Source: Verticillium longisporum
Taxonomy: Eukaryota; Ascomycota; Sordariomycetes; Glomerellales; Plectosphaerellaceae
NCBI GenBank assembly: GCA_019188255.1
Contig: JAETXT010000001.1
Coordinates: forward strand, 2,790,001 to 2,854,000
Length of the DNA: 64,000 bases
Direction: 5' to 3'
Made by a program: the position numbers and the translations under genes. Below, piece after piece: positions 54,683 through 64,000 of the stretch. The first letter of the stretch is position 1. Each line of letters opens with the position of its first letter. The notes under the pieces are model-generated. The model did not search any database, had not been told where the DNA came from, and saw nothing but the letters and a program-made list of their open reading frames with translations.

Positions 54683-56177
54683 ATGCTCGATCAAATGGCG
54701 AACGGGATCAGGCTCCTATCCGGGAGCGGGCACCCGGAGCTCAGCGCTCTGATGGCGAGCCGGTACGTTTCTGGGACTGCTGACGGGGGGGAGGGCGGCT
54801 GCCCCAAGGGAGCTCTCGGGGCGCAATGCCCAAGAGTGACGGCACCAAGGCAGGGTGCGCGGAACGGAACACAATGGAGCTAACGCCCGCTGCAGACTCG
54901 GAATCGAAGTCGCCAACACAACGAGCCTGCAATATTCGAACCAGGAGACGAGGGTCATCATTGGCGAGTCGGTTCGCGACGAAGATGTCTTCATTCTCCA
55001 GTCGACGGCCCCCGGCGAGGTCAACGACGGCCTCATGGAGCTGTTCATCATGATCAGCGCCTGCCGCAGCGCCTCGGCGCGCCGCATCACCATCATCCTC
55101 CCCAACTTCCCCTACGGCCGCCAGGACAAGAAGGACAAGTCTCGCGCCCCGATCAGCGCCAAGCTCATGGCAAAGATGCTCGAGGTGTCCGGCTGCGTAA
55201 GCTCCCACGCCTAGCCCCCTCAATCCCTTTCTCCCTGAAGGCTCCCTGAAGGGGCTTCCAGTGCCAGTCGTCTCTGACATGCTCGTCTTCCAGAACCACG
55301 TCATCACGATGGACCTGCACGCCTCCCAGATCCAGGGCTTCTTCAACGTCCCCGTTGACAACCTCTACGCCGAACCGTCCATCCTCCACTGGATCCGCAA
55401 GAACCTCGACGTCGAGAACACCGTCATCGTCTCCCCGACGCCGGCGGCGCCAAGCGCGCCACTTCCATCGCCGATCGCCTGAACACGGCCTTTGCGCTCA
55501 TCCACAAGGAGAGGCCGCGCCCCAACGTTGTCGGCCGCATGGTGCTCGTCGGTGACGTCCAGGACAAGGTCGCCATCATTGTCGATGACATGGCCGACAC
55601 GTGCGGAACTGTACGCTACGCGCCCCCATTGCGACTCCTGCGCTGTCCCTTTCGTCGGGGCCCATATGCAGTCTGCTAACTTAGAAACACACGCAGCTCG
55701 CGAAAGCCGCCGCTACCCTCAACGAGCACGGCGCTCGCCAGGTCTTCGCCATTGTCACGCACGGCATCCTCAGCGGTAACGCCATTGAGACGATCAACCA
55801 GTCCTGCCTCTCTGGCGTTGTTGTGACGAATAGTGAGTTTCTCCCTCGGCAGTATCCACAGAACCGCATTGCTGACAAGCCTCCACAGCTGTGCCCCGTA
55901 AGTTATCTGACCACGTCCGCTTCCCGAACAGCAATCCTGGAAACTTGGCCGTTGTACCACCCCGAAATATAAAACTAACCCGCGAATCCCAGTCGGTGAC
56001 AAGGTCGAGCGATGCCCCAAGCTCAAGGTCATTGACGTGTCGGCAACGTTGGCCGAGGTACGCTCCCCCTTGTCCGTCAGTTCGATGTACCACGCATACT
56101 GATATCCCACGCAGGCCATCCGGAGAACCCACAATGGCGAGTCCGTCTCGTATCTCTTCACCAACGCTCCCCTGTAA
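54683..56177 (+). CDS. PRS: Ribose-phosphate pyrophosphokinase (PRPP synthetase), with a one-base frameshift
   Basis: The enzyme makes PRPP from ribose-5-phosphate and ATP for purine, pyrimidine, His and Trp synthesis. Seven exons: 54683-54762, 54896-55196, 55294-55610, 55697-55832, 55889-55897, 55993-56057 and 56115-56177. The fifth is only 9 bases (CTGTGCCCC). All six introns have GT...AG ends in phase. The in-frame ATG at 54695 is an alternative start. The protein shows [20 protein letters not shown], then [50 protein letters not shown] (divalent-metal and ATP site), [14 protein letters not shown] (PRPP loop) and [20 protein letters not shown]. In exon 3 the frame breaks in the C run 55433-55436: one added C turns SPTPAAP into [17 protein letters not shown]. 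With it the product is 323 residues, normal for the family. Confidence 0.93.
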
Positions 56178-58039
56178 CGTTGGCGCTGCGTGAGCTTTGC
56201 TGGTTACGAATTCATATTTCGCGGAGTTGATGGTTGCACTTTTCCCCCTACCCTGCCCTTACCCCCCCGGGATAAATTTCAAAATTACGGTAGCGATACA
56301 ATAGTCTTCGGCGGGTTCTTGCTTGTGAATTGATGAATGATAGACTCTCTAGACGCTTACGTGGAAATTCTGTGAGAGGACTGTTGCTATGATGACTGTC
56401 AATGCGTGCGTGCCTGGTGTGCATCGGCATGAGCGGGAACGACCTAAAGGCTCAGCTTGAGCAGAGAACCGGTACATGGAAGCCGACCATGTAATCAGAG
56501 CCGCATGTGGGATCGCCATCAAGCTATCGTTCCCACGTTGTCGCTGTGAGCCGCCGTATGACTTCACCTGATAGTGTCTGAGGATCGTCAATCAGAGCAC
56601 AATGCTCGGCTTGGTTTGGGGATGTTGTGCCACAGGCTGATACCGCGATACTCTTGGCTCCACGAGGCTGCATATGTTGCAGGTAAGCACCCGTCAACCC
56701 ACAGCTCGCAGCGCGAACCAAGGCCTCATCGCCTCGACTGTGTGGTCGAGTCCAGATTCCATTCTGAACCGCAGCAAGGTTTAGCAGCAGGAGCATCATC
56801 TCTCTTCCTGGCTCGAAAGCTTCATGTTCCTGTTCGTTGAGTCATTCAATGTGCAGCACAACCTTCCCACAGTCGCATCTCGATACTTTTTGCATTCGCT
56901 TCAGCGTCGGGTCATGCGGTGGACCAGCGCCTGCACAACACCAATCTCGAGCGCGACGAGATGATGCAGAACCAAGAGAGGGCCGCCAATCCGCTTGACG
57001 AGGCAACGTCTGAGCTCGAAGCACGACATCATGGGATAGATCAGCCCGCCGCCGACTTGACATTCATCACAGGCTCCGCGAAGGATTCCCTGCGCCATTC
57101 ATGCACATGGCCCAAACGGGACGAGGGCGCAGCACGCTGCCACGCATGGTCCTCTCCTGTCTCGCGGCTTCAGCTAGAGTGCCGTGGCCCCTGGCCGTGC
57201 CATCACGGCCTGCCTTGCGGGTGTCGTGTGGGCTGATCGCAGGTTGTGAGGGCTCTCCGCTTGCTGATCGATCCCACGCAGATGATCAATGAATCTGTAT
57301 ACCTTGCTAGGTCATTCCGTCAATGGTATGACAAGTAGCAACAACATCAGCAGCATTATTTGGGCTCCTTTGACCCCCTTCTGGTTGGAAATGCTGCAGG
57401 TGAGTACTGACAAGGACAAATGGATGACTTGTCATGCAGTTTCGTCTGATGACCGGTGAGCATGGAAGTTGCCTTAGCTCGTCTCCGAATGGAACACCAA
57501 CTTCGAAGTTGGGCGTCGAGTATGGGTTGACATTGTCTCAACAGCTTTTATCTGAGCTCTCCCGCTGGTAGTCTTTTGGCATAGCACCGGTTGTCGGCGT
57601 CATGCTGTGGCTTGGATGGCTGTGTCCGTCCAAGGGGGGGGTGGAAAACAACATTGGACTCCTCCAGTCTCGCATAGAAAGGACAAAACACAATCGCAAA
57701 TTCGGCCCTCACCACCAAATAATAATGTCGTCATGGGTGTGTTTGGTCAATCGATCTTGCCTGAGACATGCTTCTCCATGAAATCCGTTGAGAGCCCCGC
57801 GCGTAACGCCGTGATGATTACACCGCAACAACCCGAGACTGACGAGTAGTTATCGTCCAAATCGTGTATTGTTGTGAGACATAGGGACAAGTAGCAAGCT
57901 TCCTTGCCTCAGTTACATGTTGAGACAAGAGCGAGTACGATAACTATCAATTTGTTGTCAGGCTGTTGTCGAAGACATTAAAGCCCCCTGTAGCTTGTCT
58001 TGGAACGCCAGGTCGTTGATGGCCTTGGTTTGCACAGCA

Positions 58040-58081
58040 TTGTCCACCTTGTCCTCCTTGTCCTCCTTGTCCTCCTTGTCG
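58040..58081. repeat. 9-bp tandem repeat TTGTCCTCC
   Basis: Four near-perfect TTGTCCTCC units, the first being TTGTCCACC, lie in the gene-poor right flank. Confidence 0.85.
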
Positions 58082-60716
58082 ACGTGACTGGCATTCATTA
58101 GAGGAGGAGAACTGATGTGCTAGCTCATTGTGCAATTGTGTGGCCTACGAGCAGCGATCAGAGCGCCCGAGTCTGGCCTGGCTGATCGCCAAACCAAGCC
58201 TACGCCCGTAGATGGACTCTTAGGGAACGTACAACACGTGAGCAGAATATGTGTGTGACGAGTGTAAAGGTGGCACCGCTGGTGGTCAGATATAACGTTG
58301 ATGGTTTAGGAGGGCGTGGTGGATCTCAGGCGGATTTGTTGGCGAGACCTTTGAATGCCACGCGCGTTGGAAGAGCGCCATGCGAACTACATCCTTGTGT
58401 ATGTATTCTCTTTGCCGAGCCGTTCCATGTCGCCGGATCTGCTCCCGGCGTGCCTAAGGCCCTGCGCTGATATCCAGCAGTGGCCCGTTCCAATGGATGC
58501 GCATGGGCGCTCGTATGTCCCAATGCACCTTGGGTGTCAATGGCTGTTGGGTGCTCGGCATTTCTGGTCCATATGCAGACCACGGCTGGCGTGCTGCACA
58601 GTCAAGATCACGGAGGAAATCAACAGGCGACAGGCATGTTGCAGACCCGAGGACGCCATGAAGTCGCCAAGATTAGGATATAGACAGCGCAAGAACGCCC
58701 GGAATGATTGGCTTGATGCTGGCAGCAAGTCCCGCCAGTGCAACTCTCGCCTGCTGGCAACATGGGCTGGGTTGAAGGGTTCAAAAGCCTGTAGCTTCTG
58801 CTCGCTACGTTACCGCTCCCTAAAACGACTGCTAGGATTCTAGAAGCACAATCCCATGTGGCTGCAGAGCTTTGGCTGCAGGGCTTTGCATGCTTCCAGC
58901 AGCTTTGGGCACTGCTGCGGCTGGCCTAATGTTCTGGCCCGGTCTATCGGTGAAGCCAGCTGGTCAGGTGCAAGGAAGCGGCGAGGCTTCGGGAAGCGTG
59001 AAGCACGAAGCTCTGATGCGCCGCCCCTCTACATCCGTCCATCGTGAGATGCTCACTGGGTGGTCCCGGCAGTGCCCCTACGTCTATAAATCGTAAAAGT
59101 GGCTACCAGAGTGCATGTGGAAGCTAAATCCTAGTCATTAGCGTTGCATCAAAAGGTCATGGGACCTGAGGCAGTTTGCTGTGTCTAAGCAAGGGCGAGC
59201 GAATCCGGGACATCGTTTGACAGCATGAACAAAACAGCGATTTCACAGGTGATTTTTCTTTCTCTCCAGGTGTGCGTTGGGTAAACCCCTGTGTTGTCCC
59301 TGGCCCGAAGAGTCTGGTCATGGTGTGAAGTTCCCCATTGGACCATCCGACGCCTGACGCATATCATTTCGTCGTTGGTTCGTTCGTATGGAACAAGTGA
59401 ATTCGAGGGAGACTTTTCGGCAATGTTGCGCGACGTGCAGAGAATTTCCCTAGGGAACCCCGACGTGGAACCCAGAAAACTGTTGTTCATACGCCACATG
59501 GGATCTAGAGGCAGCCTTGAAATCATCTTGTAGCGGGACCGATCTCTCGCTTATGTGCTGCGTCTCGAACCGTCCGTCCCTGATCATCTGCTTGTTCGGC
59601 TTTGGGAGAGGGAATGACCTTGCGTCAGTGCTTGGGTGAACGACCCGCCGGGCGCTCCCCAAGCTGGTTCGCTTCAGTCGGTCAGTTCAGGCGCTTGGGC
59701 CCCAGTCCCAGCAATGGAGAATAATTGACCACAATTTGGTCCTCGAAGTTGCCAAGCTGCGAGGCCCCGCCGTGCTGACAGCATTTCCTCCACAGGTGCG
59801 TGGCACGGGACATGAAGAGGAGGGCAACGTCGTCATGAGGAAGAGGGGGGGAGGGGCAAGGGAGAGGGGCATCCCAGGATTTCGGCTCAACAAGACCGGA
59901 CCTGAAGTGCACATCAGCGACAATCATTGCAGCAGTGGTGGTGTGGGTGTTGGTGTGGCAAGCTGCAATGGCACACCTTCGGGAGAGGACAATTCGATCT
60001 TTTATCTCGCGCACAAACACTGGGAGGCAGCCCGGCAGACCAGGGTGGGCCAAGCAGTTGGGTGTCGACCATTCGGGCACTTTTTCGTGAAGTCTCGAGT
60101 GGTGTCAAGCTCTGCGTGTGTGCTCTCTCTCCCTCTGCAGCTTTTACTGTTTTCGAAGCCTCTCTAGCGTGGAGTGTCGAATTGAGGCTGCTTGCTGAAC
60201 GGTGCATGGTCCGAGCTGGGCCAGGCCAGGGCTACTGGAAATATGATGGTCACATCAAAGTTCGCGGGCGATCCGCCCTTGTCCATGCAGACAAGCGACG
60301 ACCCCATTTGTGATGGCCCGGGACCCATTGGCAGCGTGGGCATTATTCAGATAGAAACAAGAGACCGAGTCACGGGCGTAGCACCGCAGTTTGGCGAGTG
60401 ACGAACATTGCGGTTCCGCATTGCCGTGGTCTTGGACGGGAAAAGCACTGGAACACACGATAGAACCGTAGCCAGCTTAGCACCTGAGATTGAGCTTGGG
60501 ACAGGACCCTGAGGAAGCTTTGGCTCGAGCCAGCACATGATTGACGACAGCCGCTTTGTGTGGCCAGAAAGGAATGGTGAGTAGCGTGTCTCGGTGAGTG
60601 GATCATCCTCTGGACTCGCGAGGGGAGAATACTCCCAAGATGGTAATGGCACACCATCGGCCGTTGCTGACCGAGGTGACCTTCTTCTCAAGCGTCAGGT
60701 GGTAAGGTGACGAGGG

Positions 60717-60752
60717 CGGAGGTGGTGGTGTTGGTGGTGTTGGTGGTGATGA
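60717..60752. repeat. GGT-rich trinucleotide repeat
   Basis: A GGTGGTGTTGGTGGTG-type run of GGT and GTT triplets lies in the gene-poor right flank. It has no coding support. Confidence 0.8.
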
Positions 60753-61836
60753 TGACTGATGTGATCGCCACGGGATGCTGGAAAAGGCCGCTGGCAGGGG
60801 CTCCTGGTCGTGTGGTCAATGGTCACTGCCCAGAACGGAATTTACACGATCCATGCCAGGGCCCCCGTCGATGGGGTGTGGGCTTGGCGTCAAGTGGTCT
60901 GCACCTGCCCTGCACCTGCTGCCGCCGCTTGGTGCTGTAGAAGCTTGGGCCACTCCATGCTGCAGACCTCCTTTTCAATTGTCAGGTTGTGCTCACTAGG
61001 AAGGTACATGTACCTACCCAGGCTTGCGAGGTATGCAGGTAGGTACCTGCCTCCTCTGTGGTCGTCTGGGCAGCAGCTGGCGTTGCTGGCGCTGCCGGCC
61101 ACGTTGGTGCGGTGCTAGCAATAGCGGGTCGCCTTTGACTTCCGCCCGCCGAGCTCTAGTGCGTGAGCTGCCCGTCTCAAGAGTGAGCACATGAGCAGCC
61201 CACAGCTGCGGGTCCCTGCAAGAACACCCAAATCACAGTCGCCTTCGCTGAACAGCTGTTTAATAGTTGAAGCTTTGATTCATGCATTGGCTGCCCATGC
61301 CGCAAATTCCATGCCATTTGAGCATGTCTTGCCTCATCGAGTCGCTTCATTGCTTGGATCCTCCAAGGCTTGTTTGAGATAACTATCCACAGCGGTGTGT
61401 TGGTCTCCCGATTTGGAAGTATCTAGGTAGGTACGGACAGGGCAGTTACGTTCGTACAAGTGTTGCCGTCACATCTCACCCAAGACGAGGAAGCTAGGAA
61501 TCTGGAAGTCACCGCCGGCCCTGTGGGGCTCCGCCATCGCACATCACCCATCACACCTCACCACATTTCACTCCTCCATCGTACCTCCCCGTTCGTTTGG
61601 CTCGGGCATGTCTTTGGCTCCTAGCTGTACGACCCCCGGCCATCGATTATCTGTCACCGGCAGTCTGGGCCTGGGACTGGATCTTAGGCTGCCCTGAGAG
61701 CCAGGCCCCGGCTCCGGCCCCGAGCCCCGGCCCTTGGTGCTTGACCTTGACCTTGACCTGCCGCCTTCCTCCGCTTGTTGGTAGGTACATTACCCAAAAG
61801 GCCGTGTCGATCAGTCCTTTGTTCGCTGGAACCTCA

Positions 61837-61856
61837 GGAGGTACCCGAGTACCTCC
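61837..61856. repeat. Perfect inverted repeat GGAGGTAC / GTACCTCC
   Basis: Eight-base arms are separated by four bases (CCGA). It belongs to the same GGTAC/TACC word family that is scattered in the spacers of this window. It may be a hairpin or a paired factor site; its role is unknown. Confidence 0.7.
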
Positions 61857-61917
61857 CTGGCTGGCTCATTAATTTACCTCGCGTGCTATTCGCTGGTCTC
61901 TGATCTTGGCCCTCTCT

Positions 61918-61978
61918 TTTCTCTCTTTCTCTTCTCTTTCTCTCTCTGTGTGTGTACGTGCGTGTGTGTGTGTGTGTC
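61918..61978. repeat. CT tract followed by TG microsatellite
   Basis: A TTCTCTCTTTCTC-type pyrimidine tract passes into TGTGTGTG with a few substitutions (about 61947-61978). It is a simple repeat. Confidence 0.9.
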
Positions 61979-62890
61979 AAAACCTGGACATCATTGGGCT
62001 CATCAGTCGAGTGGCCTTTGGTGGAAGACTGAGCTCAAGACCCGACCGACTAAACATCGAAGATTCCTTCACCGAAAGAGAAGCAAAAAGATGCGTATGA
62101 AAAAAAAACTCCCTGGGTTCGTGTCGAAGAGCCCCTTTACTCTGTTGCCGGACTGGTCTCGGCCTCTCTGTCAGCTGGTATAGGTACGCAACATAATGGC
62201 TGGCCCGTTGCAAGTCCGCATCTCGGGCCCAAAATACGCGCCCCAGTTTCCACATTTTGGTGTCCACCTCAGTGTCAACCTCCGCTGTTCACCTGACCTG
62301 ACCAGGCCGTATCCCCCGGTAACCCACACACCTGAGTTACATGGTACATCGACCTCGCGACACCCCCCCTTCTCCTACTCTGCCACCCCTCCTCTGCCCC
62401 TCTTCACGGTGTCCGCCCTCTTAACACCTCACCCATGGGGGGGCCACGCAGCCACGGTACCCTGCTGCACCTCACCAATCTGTAGCGCCCATCCACTGAA
62501 AATCAAGTGTCTCTCGATATCTACATGGTACATGGCACACGGGTATGCCATAACCTCATTACTTCCAAGCGGAAGGTCCCTCGCCCACGCACGGAAGTAG
62601 CTGAATAGACAAAGACGCAGCATCTGCCAGATTGCCAAGTCAATACCCCCTTCAGGCTGTCTCGCATATTCCTTTGATATTCTCTACTGCCGTCATTTGA
62701 CATTGGCCATCTCGTCGTGTACCCGCATCGCACGTCGCCTTGCCTCACATCACCTCACACGCCCTGAACCCTACGTTCTACCTACTGCCCCGCGGCGCCT
62801 GTACGACATAAGGTAGCCCGACACACAGACATCCCGGAGACCCAAAGCAAGCACACGGCCCCTCCAATACCAGGCGCCTGCCTGCTGCTT

Positions 62891-62962
62891 CTACCTACCC
62901 TACCTACCTTACCTTGCCTGCCATATTACCTAGGTTGGTACCTTACCTGCCTTACCTACCGA
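62891..62962. repeat. Degenerate TACC/CTTACC repeat cluster
   Basis: Many overlapping CTACC, CTTACC and TACCTAGG words follow each other over about 70 bases. It is the densest cluster of the dispersed TACC motif in the window, close to the leader-like end. Confidence 0.75.
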
Positions 62963-64000
62963 CCAGGGCCCTCTTCTTGTCTTGTCTGTCTACCTTATCT
63001 GACATCATTCGCGCGTCCCTCTCTCTCCTGCTCTTCTTTTCCCCTCCCCCTCCTCCTCACTCGTCCTCTCCCGCCTTGCCAACGCCGCCTTAGCGCTCCA
63101 GTCGTGATCCCAGTACGACAAGACTCGAATCGAGCCTCGACCTCTCCGTTTCGACTTGACACGATCGACGAACCTTAGACGCATCTTCTTGCCAGCCGAT
63201 TCAGCTTCAGTGCGTGCCTCGCCTGCATCGTCGTTCCTGGAGCCTCTCTCGAATCTCGCCAAAAAAAAAAAAAGACAAAAAGCCTCCCCACCCAATCTGT
63301 CCCTGTCAGCCGTTCTCGTCTCCTGAGCACAACCCCGATCACTAGGTCCCTAGGTACACTACCACCATCCGCCAGGTGACCTACCTACCTTACCCACCCC
63401 TGACCGGCTGCAGCAGCCAGGCCAGACAAGACGTCTCTCGACCAAGCCTAACGCCGTCACCTCGTTCGGTCCTTAGCCTCTCCTGCCGTGTGGCCCGCAA
63501 CACTGTGACCACCACCTAAAGGTGCCTCCGCCGACGCCTACGCCCCAAGGTACCTACAATAGCTTTGCGCCCACCTAAGCATTTTCCTGACAGGGTGAGC
63601 CTGCCCATCCATGAGCCTGTAAAGCCTCGAGATCGCCCCCTCCCCTTCCACACACCCACCTTACCACGCCCCCCCCGGCTGCCCCTCTTCAAGTACCTCT
63701 CTCTCGTCTTTTCGATTCCTCAATTCAATTCCACACGACCTCTTCCCTGCCCTCCCAAGCTGTCCATCCAAACCCTCTCTCCAGCTTTCCCAATCCTCCA
63801 GAACTACTTGCCTCCGGCACCCCATCATCATTCCGAGTCGTCGTCTTTTTTTCTAAACGCCTTCTCTACCTGCCTACCTACTGACACTGCGCGGATCCTC
63901 CCAGCCCCCCTACCAGCTCTCAGCCTCTAGCCCGCTCGTCTCTCCCACCTCAACGACCGAGACTCAATTCGGTGCTCCCTGCACCCATCTCAGCTCACGC

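Larger units (their letters stand above)
56178..64000. other. 7.8 kb right flank without a supported gene; CT-rich leader-like end
   Basis: I find no family motif or consistent exon set on either strand. The first part (56178-60700) is mixed, with many short frames. From about 61000 the spacer is dense in TACC/GGTA words. From about 62850 to the end the plus strand is strongly C/T-rich (ACCTACC, CTCTCTCTCC, CCTCCCC), with A and G largely excluded. This is how long promoters and leaders look in this genome, as before 18642 and 50786, so a plus-strand gene probably starts just past the window. Confidence 0.5.

Overview
The window is nuclear DNA of a filamentous ascomycete, most likely a sordariomycete and plausibly Hypocreales. 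The evidence is GC-rich coding DNA; many short introns (about 48-145 nt) with GTRNGT donors, CTRAY branch sites and YAG acceptors; CT/CA-rich leaders before start codons; recognisable fungal gene families; and TACCTAGGTA-type palindromes scattered through the spacers. The order-level placement is inference. I see no virus, plasmid, CRISPR array or intact transposon.

Layout, left to right: mitochondrial leucyl-tRNA synthetase (+); CobW/ZNG1-type metal-chaperone GTPase (-); a small conserved-looking protein (+); an Ala/Pro repeat surface protein (-); an AIF/FSP1-like oxidoreductase with an in-frame TAG (-); a secreted PEBP-like protein (-); a 5.9 kb gene-poor stretch; a small protein (+); splicing factor YJU2 (-); gamma-tubulin complex component GCP5 (-) with a 17-bp minisatellite just upstream; a KRE2/MNT1 mannosyltransferase (+); WDR83/MORG1 (-); an intron-containing tRNA-His(GTG); an MTQ1/PrmC methyltransferase (-); an unrecognised 395-aa protein (-); a VHC1-type cation-chloride cotransporter (-); an AVT3/4-type vacuolar amino-acid transporter with an in-frame TGA (+); RPB11 (+); a DEDDy 3'-5' exonuclease (+); KNR4/SMI1 (+); VPS68 (+); PRPP synthetase (+). 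The last 7.8 kb hold no gene I can support and end in a pyrimidine-rich, leader-like tract that probably belongs to a gene beyond the right edge.

The genes are mostly housekeeping and do not form an operon or biosynthetic cluster. Loose themes are vacuole and ion traffic (VHC1, AVT, VPS68), cell wall and surface (KRE2 family, KNR4, the two surface proteins), and mitochondrial translation (LeuRS, MTQ1).

The most striking non-standard signal is damage. WDR83, MTQ1, KNR4 (three times), PRPP synthetase and perhaps the 18.6 kb small gene each lose one base inside a short homopolymer, while the code on both sides stays well conserved. VHC1 has a separate small indel, and two genes carry single in-frame stops. 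The homopolymer pattern looks more like consensus error in the assembly than biology; the two stops need a direct check. I did not find a convincing new biological system.
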